64,000 bases of DNA from the NCBI GenBank assembly GCA_944385475.1, contig CALWXJ010000034.1:1-64000 (forward strand), given 5' to 3'. Both the position numbers and the translations under genes were made by a program. How positions within the stretch are numbered: the first letter of the stretch is position 1; the number at the start of each line of letters is the position of its first letter. Shown in pieces: positions 16,253-24,503 of this stretch. The notes under the pieces are model-generated. The model had not been told where the DNA came from and searched no databases. It worked only from the letters and a program-made list of their open reading frames with translations. This DNA is from an uncultured Oscillospiraceae bacterium (GTDB taxonomy: Bacteria > Bacillota > Clostridia > Oscillospirales > Oscillospiraceae).

Positions 16253-16711
16253 ATGAAGATCGCCATCCTCTCCGACACCCACGGCCTGCTCCGGCAGCCG
16301 GTGGTGGAACATCTGAAAACCGCTGACGCCATTCTCCACGGCGGGGACATCAACAAGCAAAGCATCGTGGACGAGCTGGGGCAGTATGCCCCCCTCTATA
16401 TCGTCCGGGGCAACAACGACAAGGAGTGGGCGGAGGCCATCCCCCATGACCTCACCTTCACCCTGGGCGGCGTCACCTTTTACATGGTCCACAACAAAAA
16501 AGAGGTTCCGGCGGACCTTTCCGGGGTGGATGTGGTGGTGTTCGGCCACTCCCACAAGTATGGGCAGGAGGAAAAGGACGGCCGCCTCTGGCTCAACCCC
16601 GGCTCCTGCGGGCCCCGGCGGTTCCATCAGGAGATCACCATGATGATGGCGGAGCTCGCAGATGGGAAGATCCAGGTGGAGAAAATCACCATTCCCCACG
16701 AGGGAACATGA
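16253..16711 (+). CDS. YfcE/MJ0936-type metallophosphodiesterase
   Basis: The 152-residue protein shows the calcineurin-like order of metal ligands: SDTHG (7-11), GGDIN, GNNDKEW, and HNKK followed by GHSHKY. The small single-domain size fits the YfcE/MJ0936 phosphodiesterases, which cleave phosphodiesters such as cyclic nucleotides in vitro. ATG 16253 has CGGAGG upstream; an earlier ATG at 16163 would add 30 low-quality residues. It lies 136 bp after the TIGR04076 gene and ends before a bidirectional terminator. Confidence 0.9.
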   Translation: MKIAILSDTHGLLRQPVVEHLKTADAILHGGDINKQSIVDELGQYAPLYIVRGNNDKEWAEAIPHDLTFTLGGVTFYMVHNKKEVPADLSGVDVVVFGHSHKYGQEEKDGRLWLNPGSCGPRRFHQEITMMMAELADGKIQVEKITIPHEGT

Positions 16712-16825
16712 TGAAGCCGGGCGTGACCGTTCCCTTCCGGCGCTTTTTGCACAGGAAAACGTTTGCCCCATCTAATTGCTGGACCGGAGGTGGGAGCGAA
16801 TTGCCCCATCCCCGCCAAGATCAAA

Positions 16826-16854
16826 AAAACGCCGGCTTACAGCGCCGGCGTTTT
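16826..16854. terminator. Bidirectional terminator
   Basis: AAAACGCCGGC and its complement around a short loop end in TTTT on both strands, between convergent genes. Confidence 0.75.
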
Positions 16855-16875
16855 GGGCGGTAAAGGCCCTTGATC

Positions 16876-17178
16876 TCAATGGTTGTATCCACCCTGACTA
16901 CTTTCCAGGCCGGTCACTCGCCCAAAGGCATTGACCTCCACTTCATACCAGGTATCCCCATTCATGATATCAAAGCTGTACTCGTTCCACAGCCCCTCCT
17001 GGTCGATCTCCTGTCCCACCACCTCGCCGCCTCCCGCGGCGGCCAGAGCGGCTTCACGGGCCTTTGTCACATCAACCCGCAGCGCCAGGGAGCCAATCAG
17101 TACAGCCGCCAGCACCATCACCATCGCGATCCCGGCGATGACCAGAATGTGGGCTTTTCCGCTTAGATTTTTCAACAT
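16876..17178 (-). CDS. Membrane-anchored PepSY-type protein
   Basis: The 100-residue protein has an N-terminal signal anchor (about 10-32) and an extracytoplasmic domain with VTKAREAALAAAG and a C-terminal WYEVEVNAFGRVTGLE strand, the pattern of small PepSY domains. PepSY units often inhibit peptidases or modulate envelope proteins. The ATG at 17178 has GGAGGGG upstream; longer readings add non-native sequence. It appears monocistronic. Confidence 0.75.
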   Translation of the reverse strand: MLKNLSGKAHILVIAGIAMVMVLAAVLIGSLALRVDVTKAREAALAAAGGGEVVGQEIDQEGLWNEYSFDIMNGDTWYEVEVNAFGRVTGLESSQGGYNH

Positions 17179-17407
17179 CGTGCAACCCCTCCATTTTGAT
17201 TGTTTGTATGATTCTTGTTTCAATAACGTTTCAGAGGCCCTGTTTATTGCAGGCGCGGAGAAAAATTTCTCCCTTAAGGGCCAGGCAAAAACCCAGCCTG
17301 TGCCCCTGCAATGGAAGCGGGGCTTTGAGAAAGCGGATGGATGGAGGACACTGCCCCCGTGCGCCAGGGTAATCGGCGGCATTACGAAAATGAGAGGAGA
17401 GAGAGAC

Positions 17408-18112
17408 TTGCATCCAGAAGAATGTCTGATCTGTAAGGCGCCTTTGGAATACCTGACCCAGGACGAGATTATGGAGTGCGCCATCTGCCATAAAAAAGAG
17501 TCCAGCAAAACCCGCTGTGTGAAGGGGCACTATGTCTGCAATGACTGCCATACCCAGGGAATGGACAGCATTTTCGGCCTATGCCTTGCCGAGACCTCCA
17601 CTGACCCCATTGCCATTGTCCGGCGGATGATGGATCTGCCCTTTTGCCACATGCACGGCCCGGAGCACCATGTGATGGTGGGGGCGGCCCTGCTCACCGC
17701 CTACAAGAACGCCGGCGGTCAGCTGGATCTGGAGAAGGCCCTCCGGGAGATGTACAGCCGGGGCAAAGAGGTCCCCGGCGGGGCATGTGGTTTCTGGGGC
17801 GCCTGCGGGGCAGGGATCAGCGCGGGGCAGTTCCTGTCTATCGCCACGCAGTCCACCCCTCTGTCCGCAGAGCCCTGGGGACTGAGCAACCAGATGACTG
17901 CCAGGGCACTGGAGCGCATCGGCAAGGCGGGCGGCCCCCGGTGCTGCAAGCGGGACTCCTTCCTGGCCATTCTGGCCGCCGTGGACTTTGCCCGGGAGCA
18001 ACTGGGAGTGGAGATGGAGCGGACGCTTCCCGTCTGTTCCTACAGCAGCCGCAACAGCCAGTGCATCGGAAAGCGCTGCCCCTTCTCCCCAGCAGGCCAA
18101 AAGGCCCCATGA
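17408..18112 (+). CDS. DUF5714 domain protein, cysteine-rich
   Basis: The product of about 234 residues has an N-terminal zinc-ribbon-like region (CLICKAP...MECAICHKKESS...CVKGHYVCNDCH) followed by a helical domain with GGACGFWGACGAGISAG. This matches DUF5714, a family of unknown function found mainly in anaerobes. I chose the TTG at 17408 because AGAGGAGAG lies about nine bases upstream; ATG 17390 is an alternative with no clear ribosome site. The many cysteines suggest metal or Fe-S binding. Confidence 0.75.
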   Translation: MHPEECLICKAPLEYLTQDEIMECAICHKKESSKTRCVKGHYVCNDCHTQGMDSIFGLCLAETSTDPIAIVRRMMDLPFCHMHGPEHHVMVGAALLTAYKNAGGQLDLEKALREMYSRGKEVPGGACGFWGACGAGISAGQFLSIATQSTPLSAEPWGLSNQMTARALERIGKAGGPRCCKRDSFLAILAAVDFAREQLGVEMERTLPVCSYSSRNSQCIGKRCPFSPAGQKAP

Positions 18113-18211
18113 CAGCACCTTTCTTGCCGTTATGGGGCAAGCCGGAGAAAAGCCACTGGACCTCAAACACCGCATTCAGGCAGGAGACCCGAGATGATCC
18201 TATATGAAAAT

Positions 18212-18262
18212 ATGCCCGGGGCTTTCCATGGTTTCAAAGCTCCGGGCATCGCCTCTTTTTTA
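18212..18262 (+). terminator. Terminator after the DUF5714 gene
   Basis: ATGCCCGG and flanking bases pair with CCGGGCAT across a 20-base hairpin containing one wobble, followed by a run of six T. Confidence 0.65.
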
Positions 18263-18276
18263 CCGGCTCCCTGCGG

Positions 18277-19206
18277 TCATTCGCCGCCTGCCAAATACTC
18301 CTCCGCCATGTGGACCGCCATGGCTCCGTCAGACACCGCCGTCACGATCTGGCGCAGGGGTTTTGTCCGCACATCCCCTACGGCATAGACGCCGGGGAGA
18401 TTGGTTTTTGTGGTCTCATCCGCGATGATGTAGCCGCTCCGATCCAGCTCCAGCTGGCCCGCTACCTGCTCTGTGGCAGGCTTTCTGCCCACGCTGATGA
18501 ACACGCCATCACAGGGAACCATCGTCTCCTCTCCGGTGTTCACATCCCTCAGCTTGACGCCGGTGAGTCTATCTTGATGGAGCAGCTCCGTGACGGTGCT
18601 GTTCCAGCGAAATTCAATATTTTCCGCCTGCATCAGGGGCGCATGATAGACTTTTGTGGCCCGCAGGGTATCCCGGCGATGGACCAGGATCACCTTCTCG
18701 GCGATGCGGCTGAGGAGCATGGCATCCGCGGCTGCGGAGTTGCCACCCCCCACCACCACTACTGTCTTGCCCTTATAGCGCATCCCGTCACAGGCCGCAC
18801 AGTAGGCCACGCCCCGGCCGGTGAGGGCCGTCTCGTCTGCAAGGCCCAGCTCCCTGGGATTGGCACCGGTGGCGATGGCCACAGTCCTGGTATAAAAGAT
18901 GCCTTCGCTGGTCTCCAGTACCTTGGGGGAGGCCGTGAGATCCATGCGCTCCACCTGGGCATACGCGCTCTTGGCGCCGAAGCGCTCTGCCTGGCGCTGC
19001 ATCTTTTCCCCCAGGGTGAAGCCGTCGATCCCCTGATCAAAGCCTGGGTAGTTGTCGATCTGCTCTGTCAGCGCCATCTGTCCCCCGGCGGAGAGCTTCT
19101 CCAGCACCAGGGTATCCAGTCCGGCCCGGGCAGCGTAAAGGGCCGCGGTGTAGCCGCCGGGGCCACCCCCCACTACGATCATATCGTACACATGGCTTTC
19201 ACACAT
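18277..19206 (-). CDS. trxB: Thioredoxin-disulfide reductase
   Basis: The 309-residue flavoprotein reduces thioredoxin with NADPH. It shows the FAD motif GGGPGGYTAALYAARAG near the N-terminus, the NADPH motif GGGNSAAADAMLL in the middle, and the redox pair CAAC in AYCAACDG. The C-terminal GDVRT segment closes the FAD site. The ATG at 19206 has AAGGAGG upstream. It lies 13 bp downstream of trxA and shares its promoter and candidate Crp/Fnr-type operator. Confidence 0.95.
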   Translation of the reverse strand: MCESHVYDMIVVGGGPGGYTAALYAARAGLDTLVLEKLSAGGQMALTEQIDNYPGFDQGIDGFTLGEKMQRQAERFGAKSAYAQVERMDLTASPKVLETSEGIFYTRTVAIATGANPRELGLADETALTGRGVAYCAACDGMRYKGKTVVVVGGGNSAAADAMLLSRIAEKVILVHRRDTLRATKVYHAPLMQAENIEFRWNSTVTELLHQDRLTGVKLRDVNTGEETMVPCDGVFISVGRKPATEQVAGQLELDRSGYIIADETTKTNLPGVYAVGDVRTKPLRQIVTAVSDGAMAVHMAEEYLAGGE

Positions 19207-19219
19207 GGATACCGCCTCC

Positions 19220-19543
19220 TTACTTTGCCAGCGCCCCCTGGATAAATTCATCGATGGCCGCCTTGGAATCCGGGGCTACAATAGAGTCCACAGCCTTTCC
19301 GTTCCGGTAGAGAACCAGGGTGGGGAGCACTTCGATCTGCTCTGCCTCGGCCAGCCGGTCCTCTTCATCGACGTTTACTTTTGCCACCACAAGGTTCTTT
19401 CCTTGCTCCTCGGCGACTTTGTCGTATGCAGGCCCGATCCGGCGGCAGTAGCCGCACCAGGGAGCCCAAAAATCCACCAGGACGGGCGTGTCGCCCTTCA
19501 TCACCTGTTGAAATTGTTCCTGATTCATATTCATAGCTGCCAT
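19220..19543 (-). CDS. trxA: Thioredoxin with CGYC active site
   Basis: The 107-residue protein has the thioredoxin fold with active site WCGYC (29-33) rather than the usual WCGPC, and the cis-proline loop in VLPTLVLY. The residue between the cysteines sets redox potential, so this variant may differ in reducing power or partner choice. The ATG at 19543 follows AAAGGAG at a suitable distance. It is first in a two-gene operon with trxB behind a TATACT -10 box and a palindrome at 19603-19615. Confidence 0.93.
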   Translation of the reverse strand: MAAMNMNQEQFQQVMKGDTPVLVDFWAPWCGYCRRIGPAYDKVAEEQGKNLVVAKVNVDEEDRLAEAEQIEVLPTLVLYRNGKAVDSIVAPDSKAAIDEFIQGALAK

Positions 19544-19574
19544 ATCTGTCAGCTCCTTTCTTCTGTTTGGCCTT

Positions 19575-19615
19575 AGTATATCCAAAAACGGGCGGAGTTT
19601 CTGTGATGAGATCAC
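19575..19615 (-). promoter_or_regulatory. trxA promoter with candidate Crp/Fnr-type operator
   Basis: On the minus strand, TATACT (19575-19580) lies 29 bp from the centre of the palindrome GTGATGAGATCAC (19603-19615). That puts the operator near -41, the class II activator position. The same layout appears before the ferredoxin gene at 21266-21306. The regulator encoded at 19760 is the obvious candidate. Confidence 0.7.
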
Positions 19616-19704
19616 CCAACGCGCCCGTGCCGTAAAATTGCCTGCCCAGATGCCCCGGCAGGCAGCCGGGGCGTTCGCTCTTCTCCCCTGCCGTCATGGC
19701 GGAA

Positions 19705-19733
19705 TTGACAGCCCGCGGCCCGTGAACTATACT
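19705..19733 (+). promoter_or_regulatory. Promoter TTGACA-17-TATACT
   Basis: A near-consensus promoter lies 27 bp before the Crp/Fnr-type regulator gene, with no copy of the palindrome, so the regulator appears constitutively expressed. Confidence 0.75.
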
Positions 19734-19759
19734 GTAAGCACCATGAGGAGGATCACAAC

Positions 19760-20416
19760 ATGTGCTTTCAGGACTATTTCCCCGTCTGGGACAAACTCAA
19801 TCCCCATCAGCAAAACCGGATCCTTGAAAACCTGACATTCCGAAGGGTGGAAAAGGGGACGATCCTCCACAACGGCAGCATGGACTGCACGGGTCTTCTT
19901 CTGGTGAAGTCGGGGCAGCTTCGAACGTACATCCTCTCTGACGAGGGGCGGGAGATCACCCTCTATCGCCTCTTTGACCGGGACATGTGCCTGTTCTCCG
20001 CATCCTGCATGATGCGGTCCATCCAGTTTGAAGTCACCATCGAGGCGGAAAAGCCGTCGGAGCTTTGGATCATTCCCACGGAGACCTATCAGAGCATGAT
20101 GGCGGAGTCTGCGCCGGTGGCCAACTACACCAATGAGCTGATGGCCAGCCGGTTTTCAGAGGTCATGTGGCTGATGGAACAGATTATGTGGAAAAGCCTG
20201 GACAAACGGGTGGCGTCTTTCCTGCTGGAGGAATCTTCCATCGAGGGGACCAGGCAGCTGAACATCACCCATGAAACCATTGCCAACCACCTGGGCTCTC
20301 ACCGGGAGGTAATCACCAGGATGCTGCGCTACTTCCAAAGCGAGGGCATGGTAAAGCTGTCCCGGGGGATGGTGACGATCCTAAATGAGGCGAAGCTGGA
20401 GGAGCTGCGGGATTAG
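19760..20416 (+). CDS. Crp/Fnr-family transcriptional regulator
   Basis: The 218-residue protein has an N-terminal cyclic-nucleotide-binding-type beta-barrel (about 15-120), a long dimer helix and a C-terminal winged helix with the recognition segment ITHETIANHLGSHREVITRM (169-188). It has just four cysteines, Cys2, Cys43, Cys77 and Cys83, all in the sensor half, which would suit thiol or Fe-S sensing; that is inference. It is divergent from trxA-trxB and convergent with the NapH-like gene. Identical palindromes before both minus-strand operons make it their likely activator. The start ATG follows GAGGA. Confidence 0.9.
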   Translation: MCFQDYFPVWDKLNPHQQNRILENLTFRRVEKGTILHNGSMDCTGLLLVKSGQLRTYILSDEGREITLYRLFDRDMCLFSASCMMRSIQFEVTIEAEKPSELWIIPTETYQSMMAESAPVANYTNELMASRFSEVMWLMEQIMWKSLDKRVASFLLEESSIEGTRQLNITHETIANHLGSHREVITRMLRYFQSEGMVKLSRGMVTILNEAKLEELRD

Positions 20417-20452
20417 CATTCCCCGCCGGTACAAGGGGCAAGACGGGCTGTC

Positions 20453-21031
20453 TCAGGGCCGCGTCGGATCTTTCATCTTGCAGATCAGCTGGGTCATGGT
20501 GCCCATGGGGCAGTAGACGCACCAGCTGCGGGGTTTGAACAGCACCATAGTGACCAATCCAAGGATGGTGGACGTCAGCATGACGCTGTAAAATCCAAAG
20601 GCAAACTGCGCCACGCCGGGGTGGAACAGCGTCCCGTGATAGGCCCAGTTCCAGGCCAGCCGAAACGTCCACAGCAAGGTGACCACTTCTCTAAGGTCCC
20701 GGGCCCCGGCAAACACCAGGTAGGTATTCCAGAGCATCAGGAAAAACATAGCGAAGAAAAACACCAAGAAGCCATAGCGAAATGCCTTGCTCTTCATCCA
20801 GCCCGGAATATCCTTTTTCCGGGATAGACCAAAGCGGCCGCCCAGCAGGCCGAACAGCTGTCCCCGGCCGCAGTAGCGGTTGCAATAGCCCTTGGTCCCG
20901 CCGATCAATGAGATGAGAAGCGGGATAAAAAAGCACAAAAGCCCCAGCCAGGCAAACAAAATGTTGACAAAACCCAGCAGGAGATACAAGACAGAGGCAA
21001 TCCACAGATAATCATACCAGCGCTTTTTCAT
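20453..21031 (-). CDS. NapH/YccM-like 4Fe-4S membrane protein
   Basis: The 192-residue protein has four hydrophobic segments and cytoplasmic cysteine motifs CNRYCGRGQ and CVYCPMG, the pattern of polytopic electron-transfer proteins related to NapH. It lacks the usual C-terminal ferredoxin pair, which is provided by the separate gene just upstream. Its ATG overlaps that gene's stop (ATGA). The pair probably moves electrons between membrane and cytosolic carriers, perhaps linked to the thioredoxin system next door. Confidence 0.8.
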   Translation of the reverse strand: MKKRWYDYLWIASVLYLLLGFVNILFAWLGLLCFFIPLLISLIGGTKGYCNRYCGRGQLFGLLGGRFGLSRKKDIPGWMKSKAFRYGFLVFFFAMFFLMLWNTYLVFAGARDLREVVTLLWTFRLAWNWAYHGTLFHPGVAQFAFGFYSVMLTSTILGLVTMVLFKPRSWCVYCPMGTMTQLICKMKDPTRP

Positions 21032-21237
21032 GCCTCCACCTCCCGGATCCCGATGACACTGGCCGGACACTCCCTGGCACATCTGCCACAGCCCACGCAC
21101 TTTTCCTCATTGACCCGGGCCGTAACGCCCCGGACGATCTCAATGGCCTGCAGCGGGCAGGCCTTCACGCAACAGCCGCAGGCCACACAGGCCGTTTGAT
21201 CCACCACGGCTCTGCGCCGCTTCGTCCCTGTATTCAT
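21028..21237 (-). CDS. 2x[4Fe-4S] ferredoxin
   Basis: The 69-residue protein carries two complete cluster motifs, CVACGCCVKACP and CVGCGRCARECP. The N-terminus is basic (TGTKRRR). Ferredoxins of this type carry low-potential electrons. The ATG has AAGGAGG upstream and the gene is coupled to the NapH-like gene by a 4-bp overlap. The promoter has a TATGGT box and the same GTGAT-N3-ATCAC palindrome as trxA. Confidence 0.93.
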   Translation of the reverse strand: MNTGTKRRRAVVDQTACVACGCCVKACPLQAIEIVRGVTARVNEEKCVGCGRCARECPASVIGIREVEA

Positions 21238-21265
21238 AGGATGCCTCCTTGCTTATAGTGGGCTC

Positions 21266-21306
21266 ACCATACCATAAATCTATGAGCGGCACTGTGATGA
21301 AATCAC
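21266..21306 (-). promoter_or_regulatory. Ferredoxin promoter with candidate Crp/Fnr-type operator
   Basis: TATGGT (21266-21271) lies 29 bp from the centre of GTGATGAAATCAC (21294-21306). Fifteen positions (CTGTGATGARATCAC) match the trxA site with one purine difference, and both lie 63-66 bp before their start codons. Confidence 0.7.
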
Positions 21307-21340
21307 GGAGGCGCCCGATATGCCGTAACCCCACGACAAA

Positions 21341-21382
21341 GCGCACCCGGTGCTTTTGAAGCTCCAAAAGCACCGGGTGCGC
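21341..21382. terminator. 18-bp perfect hairpin, terminator
   Basis: GCGCACCCGGTGCTTTTG (21341-21358) pairs exactly with 21365-21382 across a 6-base loop, with T-rich flanks. It lies downstream of the SLH-flavodoxin gene and upstream of the ferredoxin promoter. The strand that needs it is minus. Confidence 0.7.
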
Positions 21383-21540
21383 TCTTTCTTATATTACGCC
21401 CTTCTCACTATTTTAAAAAACCGCCCCATTCATGGGACTTCCGGCACGCCGCCTTCCTCCCGGCACCACCGGATACGGGCCGGATCCCGAAAGCCGGACA
21501 TTTTCTGTGGCGTCTCATGGAAGGGCCCGGGGAAAATCTC

Positions 21541-22722
21541 TCAGGCGGCCCCCTTTGCCGTCAGGCCCAGGGCACGGAGCCACAGTTCCACGGCCGCTTC
21601 GTCCGTCCCACCGGCAAAGCGCGTCCCCTCCATCCAATTTGCCCCCGGCGCCAGGGTATGGAGATCATCGTCACTGGAACCGACGCCGCTGGAGCCGGAG
21701 GTGCAAAAAGGGACCATGGTCTTGCCAGAAAAATCGTAGGATTCCAAAAAGGTACTGATGATCCGTGGGGCCTGTCCGTACCAGATGGGATAGCCTAAAA
21801 GCACCGTGTCGTACCGGGCCATATCTTCCACTGTCCCCGAGATGGCGGGACGGGCCTCCAGGTCCCTTTGCTCCAGGCTTGTGCGGCTTCCGGAGTCGCT
21901 GTAATCCAGATCTGCGGCGGTGTAGGGCTCCTCCGGAGTGATCATATAGAGGTCTGCGTCCAAAATATCCGCTGCGTACTCCGCCAGAAAGCGGGTGTTG
22001 CCGGTGGCAGAGAAGCAGGCCACCAGGACACGCTCTCCCCCGCCGAAGACTGCATTCCCGCCCTCTAAATAGTGAAAGAGCAGCACAGCGGCCTCACCCC
22101 GGGTCAATTTCGCCTTGGGCTGGAAGGCGGTATCTGCCCATCCGGCAAGCAGTCCCCCCTCCAGCGCCCAGCCGGCGGCGGCTGCGGCCCAGTTGGAGAT
22201 GTCCTCCCCATCGGAAAAGTTCCCGGCAGGTGAGGCGGGAGAACCAACACACCGCCACAAGATGGCCACGGCCTGCTCCCGGGTCACCGGGTCGCCGGGT
22301 CCAAAGGCATTGTTCCCATAGCCCCCCATGATGCCCTCCCGCCGGGCCCAGTAAACCGCGTCGGCACACCAGAGGTCCCCGGGCACATCGGCAAAGGGAT
22401 AGCCCAAATTTTCTCCTTCAAGGGAGGGGCTCCCCGCCATCCGGTAGAGGACCGTGGCCAGCATGCCCCGGCTCAAGGTCCCGTCGGGAGAAAAGGTGGA
22501 GGCGCTGGTGCCGGCAAAAATCCCGTGTTCATAGCAGTACAGTACCCCATCGGCATACCAGGCGTCAGGTGGGATGTCGGTGAAGGGAAGCCCCTGCACC
22601 GCCGCCTGCTGGGACCCCTCTGGGATCCCCTCCAAAGAAGTCTCCTGGGCAGCCAGCGCCGTTACAGGCAGAGAGAGTGCCATACAGACGGCAAGCAATA
22701 TGGATAAAACTCTTTTTTTCAT
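21541..22722 (-). CDS. Secreted SLH-flavodoxin fusion protein
   Basis: The 393-residue protein has a signal peptide (KKR, hydrophobic core, cut after ALA), three S-layer homology repeats (about 45-225: FTDIPPDAWYADGVLY, FADVPGDLWCADAVYW and a degenerate third) and then a flavodoxin-type domain (about 230-390) with the FMN phosphate loop SATGNT and YPIWYGQAP. SLH repeats normally bind pyruvylated wall polymers, so the flavodoxin would sit outside the membrane, unusual for a protein that needs FMN. The ATG at 22722 has AAAGGAG upstream. A CsaB-type pyruvyl transferase is encoded at 57949. A lookalike flavodoxin relic lies just upstream. Confidence 0.88.
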   Translation of the reverse strand: MKKRVLSILLAVCMALSLPVTALAAQETSLEGIPEGSQQAAVQGLPFTDIPPDAWYADGVLYCYEHGIFAGTSASTFSPDGTLSRGMLATVLYRMAGSPSLEGENLGYPFADVPGDLWCADAVYWARREGIMGGYGNNAFGPGDPVTREQAVAILWRCVGSPASPAGNFSDGEDISNWAAAAAGWALEGGLLAGWADTAFQPKAKLTRGEAAVLLFHYLEGGNAVFGGGERVLVACFSATGNTRFLAEYAADILDADLYMITPEEPYTAADLDYSDSGSRTSLEQRDLEARPAISGTVEDMARYDTVLLGYPIWYGQAPRIISTFLESYDFSGKTMVPFCTSGSSGVGSSDDDLHTLAPGANWMEGTRFAGGTDEAAVELWLRALGLTAKGAA

Positions 22723-22852
22723 GTTATGTTCTCCTTTCCGGCAGAGCGTTCCTGCCTCCTCAAAGGGTCGCCTCCCCTCAGGCGGACAGCACATTCTCTC
22801 CTACCGTTCGATGCATCACGTCTCGTAAGCGTTCCACGGGAAAGGACTCTTT

Positions 22853-23038
22853 TCAGCGGCTGAAATCTGTCCGGCACCGGGCCTCCGCCGCCGGAGGCGT
22901 GACGCCCTTTTCCTTCCCCACCTCAATGCAGCGAAGCAGCCAAGCCATGTTCTTGCCCAGATTCCCCGTGGTCTGGAGGCACAGCATCCGGTGCGTTTCC
23001 TCCGATATGGCGGCCTGCTCCACGCATCCTATGATACC
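22853..23038 (-). pseudogene. C-terminal remnant of a flavodoxin/NADPH-FMN reductase
   Basis: A frame of about 61 codons ending at TGA 22853-22855 encodes EQAAISEETHRMLCLQTTGN, then LGKNMAWLLRCIEVGKE, resembling the C-termini of flavodoxin-family NAD(P)H oxidoreductases. A stop lies just upstream, and no start or FMN-binding half is present. It is best read as the tail of a lost gene. Confidence 0.5.
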
Positions 23039-23428
23039 TCAGGGCAAGCCAAATGTAAAATGCCCTGTTTCCATCTTCAGGCATTCTCATATGGCATTTT
23101 TCCGTGCCGTCTTCCAAAAGTTCCTGGGGAACTCCCCTCCTTTCCTGGTTTCCCGCTTAATTGGCGCAGGTTTTTACCCACCGGCCGGAAAGGCCATTGT
23201 AAGTCTGCCGTCAATTTGCTATAATCAGGCATTATCGCCATAGTAGAGGTGCTCCATCAAAAAAGCGATGCCAGGGATACTGCCGGGCCCCGGGGTCCCG
23301 TGGGGCAGGGTGCCGTCTCCTTGGAGAAGGGGTAGACTCAGAACGCGGCGGCGCAGGGCAAGGGGAGCCTCCCCCGTTTTGCCCGCTGCATGATACTGCT
23401 GCGAAATCCATCAAAAGGGGCAATTTCC
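23039..23428. other. Region without an intact gene
   Basis: I see no convincing gene. A short minus-strand frame ending near 23232 (LPHGTPGPGSIPGIAFLMEH) reads like the tail of a protein but lacks a start, and could be another relic. AAAAGGGG before 23429 is the ribosome site of the next gene. Confidence 0.35.
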
Positions 23429-24307
23429 ATGTATGAATTGATCCAGGTCTCCGAAGCCACCTATTACATCCAAAGTCCCGCCAAGATCGGACTGGTAAAG
23501 CTGGGGGATACCGATGTGTGCTTGATCGACAGCGGAAACGATAAGGATGCGGGCCGCAAGGTCCGGCAACTGCTGGACGCCAACGGCTGGCGCCTCACGG
23601 CCATTTACAACACCCACTCCAACGCCGACCATATCGGCGGCAACAAATACCTCCAGGGGCAGACTGGGTGTAAAATCTATGCCCCGGGTATCGAATGTGC
23701 CTTTACCCGGCATCCGGTGCTGGAGCCCGCCTTTTTGTACGGAGGGTACCCCTGCAAGGATCTGCGCCACAAATTTCTCATGGCTCAGGAAAGCGGTGCC
23801 GAGCCGCTGACAAAAGATGCCATGCCTGCGGGTTTTGAAATCCTGGAACTTCCGGGGCACTTTTTTGACATGGTGGGATTCCGCACGCCGGATGATGTGG
23901 TCTTCCTGGCGGACTGCCTTTCCAGCAAGGAGACGCTGGAGAAATATCAGATCGGCTTCATCTATGATGTGGACGCCTATCTCAAAACGCTGGAGCGGGT
24001 GAAAACCATGGGCGCAAAAATGTTCGTCCCGGCCCACGCCGCCGCTGTGGAGGAGATCACGCCCCTGGCACAATATAACATCGACAAGGTATGGCAGATC
24101 GCCGAAAAAATCCTGGGCATCTGCAAAGAGCCCCTGTGCTTTGAGTCCATCCTGCAAAGACTGTTTGCCCAGTATGAGCTGAGCATGGATTTTGAGCAGT
24201 ATGTCCTGGTGGGCAGCACGGTCCGCTCTTACCTCTCCTGGCTGAAAGATTCCGGCAGGCTGGGCGTTGACTTTGACCAAAATCGCCTCTTATGGAGGTG
24301 CGTATAA
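23429..24307 (+). CDS. MBL-fold metallohydrolase
   Basis: The 292-residue protein has the metallo-beta-lactamase motif as NTHSNADHIGG (His, Asp and His metal ligands; the first His of HxHxDH is replaced by the THSNADH form), followed by PGHFFDMVGF, LADCL and a late PAHAA. Such enzymes include hydrolases and flavodiiron-type oxidoreductases; no flavodoxin domain is fused here. A C-terminal helical region (about 205-290) resembles DNA-binding-like tails seen in some MBL proteins. It is followed by two terminators. Confidence 0.85.
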   Translation: MYELIQVSEATYYIQSPAKIGLVKLGDTDVCLIDSGNDKDAGRKVRQLLDANGWRLTAIYNTHSNADHIGGNKYLQGQTGCKIYAPGIECAFTRHPVLEPAFLYGGYPCKDLRHKFLMAQESGAEPLTKDAMPAGFEILELPGHFFDMVGFRTPDDVVFLADCLSSKETLEKYQIGFIYDVDAYLKTLERVKTMGAKMFVPAHAAAVEEITPLAQYNIDKVWQIAEKILGICKEPLCFESILQRLFAQYELSMDFEQYVLVGSTVRSYLSWLKDSGRLGVDFDQNRLLWRCV

Positions 24308-24470
24308 GCCCGGACTCAGGCACAAAAAGCAAGTTCAGCACGGGGAAGGCACGTTTTATGTGCTGGTTCCAGGCGGGATTCTGCCCCGCGTCCGCCGGGG
24401 CTGCTGCCAGAGGGGAACAAAGCCCCGGAGCGCAGGTCCTCCGCCACTCCCCGGGCCATACAGACAAATG

Positions 24471-24503
24471 AAGGACCCGCGGCACTTTGCTGCGGGCCCT
24501 TTT
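24471..24503 (+). terminator. Rho-independent terminator
   Basis: A 14-bp stem with two mismatches (AAGGACCCGC... with ...GCGGGCCCTT) is followed by T's, downstream of the MBL gene. Confidence 0.65.
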
